Below, piece after piece: positions 17,875 to 27,803 of a stretch of 64,000 bases of DNA. Position 1 is the stretch's first letter. Every line of letters begins with the position of its first letter. Source of the DNA: Ogataea parapolymorpha DL-1. Its lineage: Eukaryota > Ascomycota > Pichiomycetes > Pichiales > Pichiaceae. A program made the translations under genes and the position numbers. The notes beneath the pieces are model-generated. The model had not been told where the DNA came from, ran no database searches, and was given only the letters and a program-made list of their open reading frames with translations. The DNA lies in contig NC_027861.1 in the NCBI RefSeq assembly GCF_000187245.1, positions 806,001 to 870,000 on the forward strand, given 5' to 3'.

Positions 17875-19579
17875 ATGGCTCAAACGTTGGACTGTTCTAA
17901 AGCTGTCGAATACCTTTCGACCTACTCGGAGAAGGATGGACTCTCTGTCCACGACCTGATGGACAACAAGCTCCACGGTGGGCTCACCTACAACGATTTC
18001 CTTGTCTTGCCTGGTAAGATTGACTTCCCTGCCAAGGCTGTGGACTTGGAGACCAAGTTGACCAAGAAGATCACTTTGAAGACCCCTTTCGTTTCTTCTC
18101 CGATGGATACCGTTACTGAGTCCAACATGGCCATCCACATGGCTCTTTTGGGAGGTATTGGTATCATTCACCACAACTGCACTGCTGAAGAGCAGGCGGA
18201 GATGGTGAGAAAGGTCAAGAAGTACGAGAATGGGTTCATCAACGATCCTGTTGCCATCTCTCCTTCGACCACGGTTGAGACCGTCAAGGCTATGGGCCAG
18301 CAATTCGGTTTCACTTCTTTCCCAGTGACCGGTAAGTACTTTGCTTCTGCTCTTTTGGTGATGATCGAACTTCTAAAATAACTTTCGTTCTACCGACACG
18401 ATCAAACGATCTTGTGGAAATTCAATATCCTGAAGAAGAGCTTTCACCTGTACTAACAATCTAGAAACTGGTAAAGTTGGAGGAAAATTGGTTGGTATCA
18501 TCACCTCTAGAGATGTCCAATTCCACGAGAACGATGCCAGCCCTGTTTCGGAGATCATGACTACCGATCTGATCACCGCCAAGGCTGGAATCTCGCTGGC
18601 TGAAGGAAACGATATTTTGAGGAAGTCCAAGAAGGGTAAGCTTCCAATTGTCGACAGCGAGGGAAACCTGGTGTCCATGCTTTCCAGAACCGACTTGCAG
18701 AAAAACCAGGACTACCCTCACGCTTCCAAATCTTTCCAAAGCAAGCAGCTGCTCTGTGGTGCTGCCATCGGTACTCTGGAGAGTGACAAACAGAGACTCG
18801 CCAAGCTGGTTGAGGCTGGCTTGGACGTGGTTGTCTTGGACTCTTCTCAAGGTAACTCTGTTTTCCAGCTGAACATGATTAAATGGATCAAGCAGACTTT
18901 CCCAGACTTGCAGGTCATTGCCGGTAATGTTGTCACCAGAGAACAGGCTGCGCAACTGATAGAGGCTGGTGCAGACGGTCTCAGAATCGGTATGGGTTCT
19001 GGATCTATTTGTATCACCCAAGAGGTTATGGCTTGTGGTAGACCACAAGGTACTGCCGTCTACAAGGTGACCCAGTTTGCTAACCAATTCGGCGTGCCAT
19101 GTATTGCTGACGGAGGTGTTTCCAATATCGGCCATATCACCAAGGCCCTTGCTTTGGGAGCATCCTGTGTCATGATGGGAAGCATGCTTGCCGGAACTTC
19201 TGAGTCTCCAGGTGAGTACTTCTACAGAGACGGAAAGAGATTGAAGACTTACAGAGGTATGGGGTCGATCGACGCCATGCAACAGACTGCTACCAACGCC
19301 AACGCCTCCACTTCCAGATACTTCAGTGAGGGCGACAAGGTTCTCGTTGCACAGGGTGTTAGTGGATCCGTTTTGGACAAGGGATCTGTCACCAAGTTCA
19401 TCCCATACCTGTATAACGGACTGCAGCACTCTTGTCAGGATATTGGTGTGAAGAGTATTGTTGCTCTAAGAGAGGAGACCATTAAGGGCAACGTCAGATT
19501 CGAGATCAGAACCGCGTCTGCTCAGATGGAGGGTGGCGTCCACGGACTGTACTCGTTCGAAAAGAGACTGCACAACTAG
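17875..19579 (+). CDS. IMD3: IMP dehydrogenase, two exons
   Basis: The enzyme oxidises IMP to XMP with NAD+, the committed step of guanine nucleotide synthesis in the cytosol. Exons 17875-18331 and 18465-19579 join to 523 residues, exactly the yeast length. The (beta/alpha)8 barrel is interrupted by a CBS pair (about 110-235). The catalytic-loop motif [11 protein letters not shown] holds the active cysteine near residue 335, and the flap region near 405-425 includes [17 protein letters not shown]. The gene stands for the IMD2/3/4 family as a single copy. The position of its long intron recalls S. cerevisiae IMD4, the intron-bearing member. Confidence 0.96.
18332..18464 (+). other. 133-nt intron of the IMP dehydrogenase gene
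   Basis: It runs from donor GTAAGT to acceptor CTAG, with a perfect TACTAAC branch site 7 nt before the AG. Splicing joins ACC-G to AA-ACT and restores a 523-codon frame. It is three to four times longer than the other introns in the window because it contains a snoRNA. Confidence 0.95.
18349..18441 (+). ncRNA. snR54: Intron-encoded C/D box snoRNA, snR54-like
   Basis: Inside the IMD intron a terminal stem GCTCTT (18349-18354) pairs perfectly with AAGAGC (18436-18441). It encloses a C box GTGATGA (18358-18364) and a D box CTGA (18430-18433). A 13-nt element, TAACTTTCGTTCT (18379-18391), just before a D'-like CCGA (18393-18396), is complementary to the conserved 18S rRNA run AGAACGAAAGTTA. The fifth-nucleotide rule places methylation on the second A of AGAA, which corresponds, as I recall, to Am974 guided by S. 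cerevisiae snR54, itself encoded in the IMD4 intron. About 93 nt. The rRNA sequence is from memory. Confidence 0.85.
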
Positions 19580-19735
19580 GAGCACAGGTTTATATATAAT
19601 GTAAGATATACCGTTTGGTGAAGGAATTTTATCTTTGCATAACTCTGGGTTATAATTTCTGCTACTGCCGCTACACTATTCATCTTAATTGAACTTCAAT
19701 TATTTATCATATACCTGGCTACGCCCGGTGGTCGC

Positions 19736-20506
19736 TCAAACGGTCTCCAAAACAACATCTTTGAAACCTCCAGCAACCTTCTTGCCCTTCTCCTCAACAG
19801 AACCCTCGCCGTGCAAAGCAAGCAAGTTACCGAGGTCAAACTTTGGCTGCTTGAGCAGCTTGACCTTTCTGATGTGAACGTTCTGCAATGGGAAGATGGA
19901 TTGGGTGCTCTTCTCAATCTCTCTGCCAATGGCCTCTGGGATCAGCTTGCCGGTCAACTGAGCCAAGGTGGAGTTAGAGACCTCTCTGGTCATGATCTCC
20001 ATCATCTTCTTTCTCACTTCTCTCAACTTGGAGGACTGAGCGTAGGTGGTCTTCTTGATTTGGTTGGCTTGTCTCTTGGTGAAAGCAATGCAGAAAACTC
20101 TCAAAACATAGTCATCGGAGGTCTTGACAGTGACGCTGGCCTCCACAAGGGATTGCCATTTTCTAACAAGGGATCTCAGCTTGTCGGTGGTGAAGTCCAT
20201 GCCGTGGAAGTTGGTGAGCAGGTTCTTACCTTGGACCTCGTCAACTCTCAGCTTGATCTTCTTGTACGAGTGGTCCTCGGAGCCTTGCAGGTCAGCAAGA
20301 CAAACCTCAACAACTCTGCCCTTGAGACCGTCAGCAGCGTTCTTCAGACCGGTACTCTTGTTGATCAAAGTCTTTCCGACGTTTCTGTTTTCGAAGGTGG
20401 TTGGGGCCTTGATGTCGTACCACTCCTTCTTGGTGAATGGGTCGACAACCCTCTTCTTGATACCTTTCTTTCCCTTGGACAGTCTCTTGTTCTTTCCAAT
20501 AGCCAT
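19736..20506 (-). CDS. RPS1: 40S ribosomal protein eS1
   Basis: This 256-residue small-subunit protein begins [20 protein letters not shown] and matches eS1 along its length (S. cerevisiae Rps1a/b, 255 residues). There is no intron. It is divergent from TEM1 with 173 bp between starts. RPS1-TEM1-ORC1 is also the order in S. cerevisiae (YML063W-YML065W). Codon use is strongly biased, as in the IMP dehydrogenase gene nearby, consistent with high expression. Confidence 0.97.
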   Translation of the reverse strand: MAIGKNKRLSKGKKGIKKRVVDPFTKKEWYDIKAPTTFENRNVGKTLINKSTGLKNAADGLKGRVVEVCLADLQGSEDHSYKKIKLRVDEVQGKNLLTNFHGMDFTTDKLRSLVRKWQSLVEASVTVKTSDDYVLRVFCIAFTKRQANQIKKTTYAQSSKLREVRKKMMEIMTREVSNSTLAQLTGKLIPEAIGREIEKSTQSIFPLQNVHIRKVKLLKQPKFDLGNLLALHGEGSVEEKGKKVAGGFKDVVLETV

Positions 20507-20679
20507 GTTGCGTAAAGAGAGTTTTTCAAAATATTTTTCACGATAAATTTTTCATAAATGCGAGCTGCCCGCTCCAATGTCACGTGTGTAAAAAGTTTAA
20601 GTAGCACCGACAATCATGTCTGGTGCACAGGTGTTTTGTCTTAGCGTAAAATTCCTCAGGCTGTGTATTGTTTATATTT

Positions 20680-21336
20680 ATGGACAAGAACACGGTTACG
20701 CTCAAAGTCGGCCTTGTGGGCGACGCACAGGTAGGAAAGACCTCGCTGATGGTCAAATACGTGGAAAACTGTTTTGACGAGGTGTATACACAAACTCTAG
20801 GCGTCAATTACATGGAACGTTCCATCAATATCAAGACCACAGAGATCACATTTTCCATTTGGGATCTGGGGGGAGAGGCAGAGTTCACAAACATGCTGCC
20901 CCTGGTGGCCAGTGACGCTGTGGCGGTGCTGTTCATGTTTGACCTAACCCGCAAGTCCACCCTGAGCTCCGTCAAGGACTGGTACCGGCAAACAAGAGGA
21001 TTCAACAGAACGGCCATACCGTTCTTGGTGGGCACGAAATACGATCTGTTCGTGGACCTGAGCGACGCGGAGCAGGAGGAGATCACGAGACAGGCACAGA
21101 AGTTTGCGCGGGCAATGAACGCTCCTCTAATTTTCTGCTCTACTAGTGCCTCGATCAATATTCAGAAGATATTCAAGATTGTGATTAGTAAAGCATTCGA
21201 TTTGAAACTGAAAATCCCCGAAATTCAAAACGTGGGCGAGCCGATTTTGATCTACAACGAGCGCAGCGACCGAGCTGACCGAGCTGACCGAGCTGACCGC
21301 AGAGTGTCCGCGAGAGAGGAGATGAGGGGACACTAA
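20680..21336 (+). CDS. TEM1: Tem1-type small GTPase of the mitotic exit / septation network
   Basis: Tem1 (Spg1 in fission yeast) sits on the spindle pole body and triggers mitotic exit. The 218-residue protein has the P-loop GDAQVGKTS (residues 12-20), the switch II motif WDLGGEAEF (glycine where Ras has Ala-Gly-Gln, typical of Tem1), and GTKYD for the guanine base. A frame extends upstream without an ATG. No prenylation box is seen at the C-terminus. The tail instead carries a tandem DRA repeat. The stop abuts that of ORC1. Confidence 0.94.
   Translation: MDKNTVTLKVGLVGDAQVGKTSLMVKYVENCFDEVYTQTLGVNYMERSINIKTTEITFSIWDLGGEAEFTNMLPLVASDAVAVLFMFDLTRKSTLSSVKDWYRQTRGFNRTAIPFLVGTKYDLFVDLSDAEQEEITRQAQKFARAMNAPLIFCSTSASINIQKIFKIVISKAFDLKLKIPEIQNVGEPILIYNERSDRADRADRADRRVSAREEMRGH
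21268..21300 (+). repeat. 9-bp tandem repeat in the TEM1 tail
   Basis: There are three complete copies and one partial copy of GACCGAGCT, encoding Asp-Arg-Ala repeats from about residue 197. The copies are identical, which suggests recent slippage. Confidence 0.85.
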
Positions 21337-23544
21337 TCACATAGTGGCTATCAGGTCGGCCATCAAAGCGTCTCTTTTTAGGCACCCGATTATTTCGTCC
21401 TCGTTGACATTGAGCCGCACCAGCCGCAATCGTTCGGCGCGCAGCTGCTGCTGCGCAATGACACCGCTCTCGTCCAGTTCGCGCACAATGTACCCCAGCC
21501 CGTCCACGCGCAGCCTTGAGTTTTCGTCGCCATACAACACCTCCAGCATCTCGAGCTGTTCGTGGCTTAGCTGCCGCTTCAGCTCGGAAAACAGCACCAT
21601 GCCGAACTGGTTGTTCATCTCGTCAATTATCTCGCCCAAGGGAAGCTCGGCAGACCCCGTCCGTTTGCGACGCAGAAGAAATGCCACCAAAACCATTTTT
21701 GCAGCAAAAGAGAGCGAGTTCAGATAGTTGGCCAAGGGTGTCGAGGTGGTCTCGTTCACGGCCTTCATCACGTGCATGATACCCACGGTGTACCGTCCCT
21801 GGAGCTCGTCGCGCTCCTGTTGCGGTTTGCTGAGAAACTCCATCTCTGCAATTTCCAAGGCCCGCACACAGATAACAAGCGACCTGCGCGCGTCTCCGCT
21901 CACACTGGCCACTTTTCTGGACGCAAACTCAATCGCGTCCTTGGAAATCACCAGCTTGTTCTCATTGGCCCGCTCAATCTTCTCGAGACGATGCTTGATG
22001 ATCTCACTGAGCTGTGCGTACGTGTATCCGGGAAATTGAATTCTCGTGAGCCCGAGCCGCGAGGAAATTTTGTTGGTGAGCAATCTTTCGGGAAGATCCA
22101 TGGTATTGGCCACAGCAACCACTATCAGCTTCGAGTTCTCGTACGTGGGCCAGTTGAAAAAATTGTACATCACCGTCTGGTTCTTGGTCACGATCTGGTC
22201 CATCTCGTCCAACAGAACAACCAACGGCAGCCGTGTCTCGTCCCTGGTCTCGAAATGTCTTTCCAGCAGGTCGAGCGCCGCGCCAGCCTTGACGTTATCG
22301 CCAGAGATTTTGTGGTACAGAGCCTCGTACGCTGCGGGCGGAGACATGAGCTTCAGACCGTTTATTTCCAAGTAGTTGAACATTTTCTTATCGTTGTCAT
22401 TGGCAAGGTTCACAAACAGCTGTTTGATCACCTCTCGTATCGTGGCCGTCTTTCCCACGCCGGGCGTGCCACTCACGTAAATACAGCGGCCCTGCTGGCT
22501 CAAGATCGCGTCCACAAGACTGCCGTACAGCTGTGCAGACTCTTGGTCTCTGCACGGAAGCGTCTGTAGCTTGGCGGACGGCAACAGCTTTTCCTTGGCC
22601 TTTCTGAACGTCTTGACGATTTTCCCGTCCGTATCGACCACTTCCTGTAGATCTTCGTCGTCTATAACCAGCTCGTTGTCGTCCTCGAAGAATTTCTGCC
22701 GGATCACGGTCGGAAGAACAGGCACGCTGTTATTGGCCTTGCGCGCAATTCGTGGCGTCGACTTTGAGGGAGAGCTGGATTTTGTCTGTTTCTGGGCTGT
22801 TTTGGGCTTTCTTTTCTGCTCTCTGCGCTTTGGCTTGTCCTCCAGTGGACTCTCGTACGCCGAATCGAGATCTTCCAAGTCGATTTCCTCGCTGTCGGAC
22901 AGAACCACGAGCTCAGGACTTGCCGTTTTGAGCGTTTTCGGCTTGGTTGGCGTGTCGGTGCGCTTTTTCTTGCGCGGCGATTCCTGGCGAGGTGGAATAG
23001 CCAGCTCCCTCACACGCTCGTACACATACTCCGTGCCTCGGCTGACGTAATCGTCCCAATCGACCAGGTCTGAGAAATACGAGTCTCTGTCGCTGAACCT
23101 TTGGCAGCGGAACGTGGAGCCGCTATTTGAGCTGTCCAGGCTCACGGTAGCGAACTGCGATGCCGAGAGCACTGTGCACGGCCCGACAATGTCGTCAAGC
23201 CCAATTTTCTCGGCAATGGGTGTCAGAAACACGTCGTTTTCGAGCCGGCTGTCTTCCGGCACAACGTCGTCATCTGCCTCTGACCGCCGCATGAACCACA
23301 GCACCCGCACGTCCAGAAACGTGTCTGTGCCAAAATCAATGTCTCTGATCAGCGCCACGTCGGGAGGCCCTGAACCGCTCGAGACAAGAATGGTGTCCCC
23401 TTTCTTGAGTTCGAGCCCATCGGCGTCACGTGTGAGACGGATCTGGCTGGCGTTCGCGGCGGCCGACCGTCGCGAGCGTCGCGGCGTGCCCTTTTCAGGC
23501 TCCTTGAGCTCAAACCTCCAGCCCTGCAACGACTTTTGGGACAT
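21337..23544 (-). CDS. ORC1: Origin recognition complex subunit 1
   Basis: Orc1 is the ATP-binding subunit of ORC, which marks replication origins in the nucleus. The 735-residue protein has an N-terminal BAH domain (about 45-190), a charged linker, and an AAA+ domain with Walker A GTPGVGKT (near 361), Walker B LLDEMDQI (near 446) and a sensor region, followed by a winged-helix C-terminus. S. cerevisiae Orc1 is 914 residues; the linker is shorter here. It ends directly at the TEM1 stop. Confidence 0.96.
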   Translation of the reverse strand: MSQKSLQGWRFELKEPEKGTPRRSRRSAAANASQIRLTRDADGLELKKGDTILVSSGSGPPDVALIRDIDFGTDTFLDVRVLWFMRRSEADDDVVPEDSRLENDVFLTPIAEKIGLDDIVGPCTVLSASQFATVSLDSSNSGSTFRCQRFSDRDSYFSDLVDWDDYVSRGTEYVYERVRELAIPPRQESPRKKKRTDTPTKPKTLKTASPELVVLSDSEEIDLEDLDSAYESPLEDKPKRREQKRKPKTAQKQTKSSSPSKSTPRIARKANNSVPVLPTVIRQKFFEDDNELVIDDEDLQEVVDTDGKIVKTFRKAKEKLLPSAKLQTLPCRDQESAQLYGSLVDAILSQQGRCIYVSGTPGVGKTATIREVIKQLFVNLANDNDKKMFNYLEINGLKLMSPPAAYEALYHKISGDNVKAGAALDLLERHFETRDETRLPLVVLLDEMDQIVTKNQTVMYNFFNWPTYENSKLIVVAVANTMDLPERLLTNKISSRLGLTRIQFPGYTYAQLSEIIKHRLEKIERANENKLVISKDAIEFASRKVASVSGDARRSLVICVRALEIAEMEFLSKPQQERDELQGRYTVGIMHVMKAVNETTSTPLANYLNSLSFAAKMVLVAFLLRRKRTGSAELPLGEIIDEMNNQFGMVLFSELKRQLSHEQLEMLEVLYGDENSRLRVDGLGYIVRELDESGVIAQQQLRAERLRLVRLNVNEDEIIGCLKRDALMADLIATM

Positions 23545-23809
23545 GGAAGAAATTAAATAGATTTACTTTGCACAGCCCGGATAGATCTGAGCTGGGTCAG
23601 AGGAGTTGCCCGCATCTACGAAGCAGCGGAAGTGCCAGGTTCTACAGGCGCAACTTGGCAACCAACCAGAGCTCTAGGGGAATTTTACAATACACCGCCG
23701 GCGTCTTTCTAAGTTTACGTTCATCGCTCGTGTGCTATATTCTATCGTCTATTTGCAATGCATCCTCCCAAATTTTTCTCCCTTTTCTTTCGCGCCTATT
23801 GCTAATCCT

Positions 23810-25048
23810 ATGCTTTCTAACCAGACCCCCCGCTTCCCAGACACGTTCTCGGGCACCAAGTCGTTCAAGCCGATCTTCTTCACAGATCCGAACGAGGAGG
23901 CGGCACAACGGTCGCCGATGGACGAACCAGCCGCCGCGGTGGAAAACCCGTTCAAGGACGAGCGCTCGGCACGGCCGTCCAAAATGTCGGTGTCGCCATT
24001 CAACAGCTCGTCGGGACTCACCGACGCCAACAGCTCCGACCAGTTCATGAGCACGGCGAAAACAAACGACTACTCAACCACAACAACAACAACGTCGTAC
24101 GCCCCTAAAACAAAACCTTTGATAGCACCCACAAAAGGATACTACCGCACGTTTGTGGTGCTCTCGTTTTTGGCGCTGCTCATGTTCGTCCCGCCGCTGC
24201 TGATCGGCGGCGTGTCGGTCTCGTGTGGCGCAGATAGTGTGTACTGCCTGCCCAAGATCGAGTTCCAGTTCATCGACGACTCCCGGACGAGCCCGCTAAA
24301 CACTATCAGAGAAAGCATCAAGGTGATCACGTATTTCGCCATGGACCTGGGAACAGATTCGCCCGCCGTCGACTTTACAGACAAGGACATTAAGGAGATA
24401 GACACCTTCTCAGTGGACAATATCTTCAAAATCAACTATTTTGGATACTGCAAGGACAACTATCTCACCAACAGAAGAACATGCACGAGTTTCCGTGGCG
24501 GCCTGGATCTCCCGTCTGTGCTGGTTAAAGACGCTGGAATGAGCCTGAGCATCATTTCTAGCCAGGGTCAGCCGCAAGACGTGGGCGACTCGCTTGTGAC
24601 CGGGTTTCACGCCATCTTGGAGAATCTCGGAGACGACAACGAGATCGCGTACGACGCGCTGCTGGTCAGGTACCTGGGCCAGATCCTGCCATTTGTCATT
24701 TTGTGCAGCTTTGGCTGCTGCTGCGCGGCTCTCGCGTACGCAGTGGTGCTTGTGAGCCTGCTGAGGTCGAAAAGCAGGTTCTACAAGATGCAGAAGCGCG
24801 TCTCGTTCATCCTCGGAGCCCTCAACGCCCTGACTTTCGCCTCGCTCGTGCTCAACCTGGGAGACCTGATCGTGGAGTACGTGTACGTGATGAAGTTGAA
24901 CGAGCTCACCAACGACAACGAGCTCGCTGCAGTCGACTTTGGAATGGGGCTCTATGTCCAGATGGGATGTGTGGCACTGCAGGGCGCCATCAGCCTGGGA
25001 ATGACTGCTTTGGTGCTGGCCAAGCCGTGGATAAAAAGAGTTATTTGA
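23810..25048 (+). CDS. Four-span membrane protein of the INA1/FAT3 (Sur7-like) family
   Basis: The 412-residue protein has a cytosolic N-terminus of about 105 residues rich in Ser and Thr, a first membrane segment near 112-134, a luminal or extracellular loop with paired cysteines including YFGYCKDN and RTCTSFRGG, and three further segments near 280-400. The cysteine loop resembles the Sur7/PalI group of eisosome-associated proteins. In S. cerevisiae YKL187C (FAT3; paralogue YLR413W, INA1) is next to MTR2, as here. That supports the family; molecular function is unknown. Confidence 0.8.
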   Translation: MLSNQTPRFPDTFSGTKSFKPIFFTDPNEEAAQRSPMDEPAAAVENPFKDERSARPSKMSVSPFNSSSGLTDANSSDQFMSTAKTNDYSTTTTTTSYAPKTKPLIAPTKGYYRTFVVLSFLALLMFVPPLLIGGVSVSCGADSVYCLPKIEFQFIDDSRTSPLNTIRESIKVITYFAMDLGTDSPAVDFTDKDIKEIDTFSVDNIFKINYFGYCKDNYLTNRRTCTSFRGGLDLPSVLVKDAGMSLSIISSQGQPQDVGDSLVTGFHAILENLGDDNEIAYDALLVRYLGQILPFVILCSFGCCCAALAYAVVLVSLLRSKSRFYKMQKRVSFILGALNALTFASLVLNLGDLIVEYVYVMKLNELTNDNELAAVDFGMGLYVQMGCVALQGAISLGMTALVLAKPWIKRVI

Positions 25049-25049
25049 G

Positions 25050-25556
25050 TTATAAATGGAAGACACTCTTCTCTGGTTGTTCGGTCACTCTGTAATTAAA
25101 GGAGCTGATGCACTCGCACTCAAAGGTGTGGTTCAGTTGCTCGTCGGCAATCAAGTACAAGGTCACGCCGAACCACGGCGAATACAGCGGTCTAGCCGGC
25201 CTGTCGACCGGTACGAGGTCTGCGGTCTCACCGAGCCGGTTGCGGCCAGACTCGTCAAACCGCACTCTCACGCGCGCCAGAATGCTGTAAATGTTTTGCG
25301 GATGGCCTGTGGGAATGAGATGGGCGTCATAACTGAGCAATTGATGCTGAGATGCCGGCAGTGTGGCCCATGTCTGCTGGAATAGCTGCTTTGAGCCATA
25401 CGGGGTGCCATTGACGATGACCCTGGACGGCGTCTGCAGCTGAGGAAGGACCGACGCAGCGTACGCGTCGGGCAGCTGATTTGGCAGAAGCGGCTGATCC
25501 AGCGACTTTAGCAGAGTCTTGAGGAAACTCTCCAGCTTGGCTGTTGGATCGGACAT
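25050..25556 (-). CDS. MTR2: mRNA export factor Mtr2
   Basis: Mtr2 is the NTF2-like partner of Mex67; the pair carries mRNA and pre-ribosomes through nuclear pores. The 168-residue protein starts MSDPTAKLESFL; an upstream in-frame stretch has no support as coding. Conserved points are VIVNGTPYG, VRVRFDESGRNRLG and SPWFGVTLYLIADEQ, ending FNYRVTEQPEKSVFHL. Neighbours on both sides match S. cerevisiae order (YKL187C-YKL186C-YKL185W). Confidence 0.92.
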   Translation of the reverse strand: MSDPTAKLESFLKTLLKSLDQPLLPNQLPDAYAASVLPQLQTPSRVIVNGTPYGSKQLFQQTWATLPASQHQLLSYDAHLIPTGHPQNIYSILARVRVRFDESGRNRLGETADLVPVDRPARPLYSPWFGVTLYLIADEQLNHTFECECISSFNYRVTEQPEKSVFHL

Positions 25557-26027
25557 CGGGATGGCTCTCGATTTTTTTATTTTATATTTTTTGTGAAAAA
25601 AAACATAACCGGGGCCAAGGGGTCTGTTTTCCGCGTGCAAGGATGTGCGGGCAAACCCAGATTTCCGTAGTTGGGGAGTGGCTGTTTGCGGATGCTGGTT
25701 TTTCTTGATTGGGTGGCATGCATATGCGGTTCCCAATTTGGATACCTATTTCCCATTTCGGACGAGAAACAATAGACTTCTGCCGTAATTTGCCAGTTTG
25801 CTATTATTCTGCACTATGATCTCTTTAGATCAATGAAATTATCTGGTAGTTGGAAAAGGGGGCAGATCAGATCACAACAATTCTTCCCTGAATTTAGGAA
25901 AAACAGAAAACTAGCCCCACGAAAATCAGCGATCCCCTAATAATATATATCTCTGTGACACGCGAAGGATTGTGCTCAACCGACTGTCTCTCGTTCCTTC
26001 ACTCAATTCTCCAAACTGTCACTCGTT
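25557..26027. promoter_or_regulatory. Divergent MTR2/ASH1 promoter region with a Swi5/Ace2-like site
   Basis: This 471-bp region contains no gene. AACCAGCA on the minus strand (TGCTGGTT at 25693-25700) matches the Swi5/Ace2 binding consensus RRCCAGCR; S. cerevisiae ASH1 is a classic Swi5 target. A TATA-like run (AATATATATC) lies at 25942-25951, about 75 bp before ASH1. A T-rich block precedes MTR2. Confidence 0.55.
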
Positions 26028-27365
26028 ATGTCTACTCTCGCTGCCGAACTCAACCACTCAAGGTCGCATTCCGACTCCACCAACACCAAGTCCAGTGCTT
26101 ACTACCAGATGTCCCGGCCCCGGTCTGAGGAGTGCACTCTGATCCACGATTCCCAGCTCAAGCGGTCGTTTGCAGAGATGTCCGACTCGTTCACGCTGGT
26201 TTCCGATTCGACGTCCAGTCCGTCTGCGAAACGGTCCAGAACAGCCCCATCGTCCCCAGTCCCAGAGACCCCAAAGCTCAACTTTGCCGACCTGCCACTC
26301 ACTCCTCCCTCCAACAGCGTCGTGCTGGCCTCGCTGTCGATCTCCACGCCGATCTCGGCGTCCCAACATACCCTTGCACAATCTCCAGCGACTCCTCCTG
26401 CCTCGGCGTCCAGCTCGCCCCGCCAGCTGCCTCTGCCGCTAAAACCGTCAACCAAGCTGCGCTCGTTTGAGTCCGAGTCCTGCTTCTATTTTCCAGATAC
26501 CTGCTACTCGTTCAACCTGTTGGGATCTGCCGCACCAGAAAGCAACGTGCGCGGGTGTCTGCTAGAACAGCAAAACGAGGAATGGAGAGACTTCTACTCC
26601 AACAAGTGCAAGCACGAAAACACAGAACTATTCAAAAAATACCGGGAATACTGCACCTCGATGCGGCTGAAACCTTCAAAACCCGTTTCCAAAGTGTCCA
26701 AGCCGCCTCGCTCAAGGAAGCCTGCCAAGATTGCCGCATTCGTTGAGTCCCAGTACCAGAAATACAACGGACTCGTTGATTATCCGTACTCTAATAATTA
26801 CACCTACCAGACAACTGGATACCTCAAGGACGTGCAGATGCTCACGTCGTCGGCCAAGCTGTACGCACAGGGCCCGAAGCAGAGCTACGTGGCAGAGTCC
26901 ACCGACAACTTCAAGCTGCCACCCATGCCTTCGTCCATGTTGATGTCGACCCAGCACGACCACCGCGACTACGCACGCGTCGGCATCTCCAAATTTATCA
27001 ACACCTCGCTCGACACCCCCGCCTCGCCCCAGACCCACCTCCGCACCACGGCCAACGTCCCCGATGAAGCCGCGCACGCTCCGGCCGCCGCACAGTACAC
27101 CGGCGGCTCACGTAAGTGCATCTCGTGCCACTCGGCCCAGTCACCTTGCTGGAGACCGTCCTGGTCCTCGTCCGAGGGCCAGCTGTGCAATTCTTGCGGC
27201 CTGCGCTACAAAAAGACCCGCGCAAGATGTCTCAACTCGCACTGTCTGCGCATCCCTGCCAAAGGCGAGTGGACCCTCATGAAGAATAAGGGCAAGGTGC
27301 TTGTCAACGACCACTACGCGTACCGCTGCCTCCATTGCGACGGCGAGGTTGAGGTTGACGAATAG
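26028..27365 (+). CDS. ASH1: Ash1 GATA-type zinc-finger repressor
   Basis: In S. cerevisiae Ash1 represses HO in daughter cells; in species without HO-type switching it has other targets. The 445-residue protein is Ser/Pro-rich, with a single C-terminal zinc finger near residues 362-390: [16 protein letters not shown] then [10 protein letters not shown], spacing C-x2-C-x21-C-x2-C. An Ash1-specific tail has further paired cysteines ([18 protein letters not shown]). Finger and tail identify it over other GATA factors. The intervening sequence is diverged. Confidence 0.92.
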   Translation: MSTLAAELNHSRSHSDSTNTKSSAYYQMSRPRSEECTLIHDSQLKRSFAEMSDSFTLVSDSTSSPSAKRSRTAPSSPVPETPKLNFADLPLTPPSNSVVLASLSISTPISASQHTLAQSPATPPASASSSPRQLPLPLKPSTKLRSFESESCFYFPDTCYSFNLLGSAAPESNVRGCLLEQQNEEWRDFYSNKCKHENTELFKKYREYCTSMRLKPSKPVSKVSKPPRSRKPAKIAAFVESQYQKYNGLVDYPYSNNYTYQTTGYLKDVQMLTSSAKLYAQGPKQSYVAESTDNFKLPPMPSSMLMSTQHDHRDYARVGISKFINTSLDTPASPQTHLRTTANVPDEAAHAPAAAQYTGGSRKCISCHSAQSPCWRPSWSSSEGQLCNSCGLRYKKTRARCLNSHCLRIPAKGEWTLMKNKGKVLVNDHYAYRCLHCDGEVEVDE

Positions 27366-27803
27366 ACGGTGAATAATAGGTGTACAGTAATGTAAAGTAA
27401 TGCAAATCATAGGAAAATGCGGCCCATGGTTGGCCGGCCTTGCCATAAGCTCTTAATAAGTTCGCAACCGATCTTGGACCAATTTTTGAATATTACGTAA
27501 TTTGCCGCGGTGTGCAATCTCAATGCAAGCGAGGCCAGGAAGTGTTTCTTAGTGTCCAGATAGCGTGCCAGCCGTCAGAGATGCAGACAAGCGGGCTTGG
27601 GCACCAAAACGGCTGATACATGGTGTCCCAGACACAGTGGTCGTCCTACACCCCTTTCAGCAACCCGCCTTGGTATCAGTGAAAATTTTTCCCAAATATT
27701 CTTTCTCAGTTATTCTTCTTAATTCCTCACGAGAGCTGCCGCATAACGTCCGCTAATTCTATTGTGCCTTATATTACATAAGGTAGCTGTCCCTCGAGGG
27801 TGT
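27366..27803. promoter_or_regulatory. Intergenic region between ASH1 and SPE1
   Basis: This 438-bp region has no gene. Just before the first SPE1 ATG lie two dyads: CCTTAT-5-ATAAGG (27767-27783) and the perfect 10-bp palindrome CCCTCGAGGG (27791-27800), ending 3 bp before the ATG. A C-rich then T-rich stretch occupies 27650-27725. Confidence 0.55.

Noticed and set aside
18461..19429. 322-codon frame antisense to IMP dehydrogenase
   Set aside because: Shadow of a strongly codon-biased gene; it crosses the exon 2 boundary and has no recognisable protein character.
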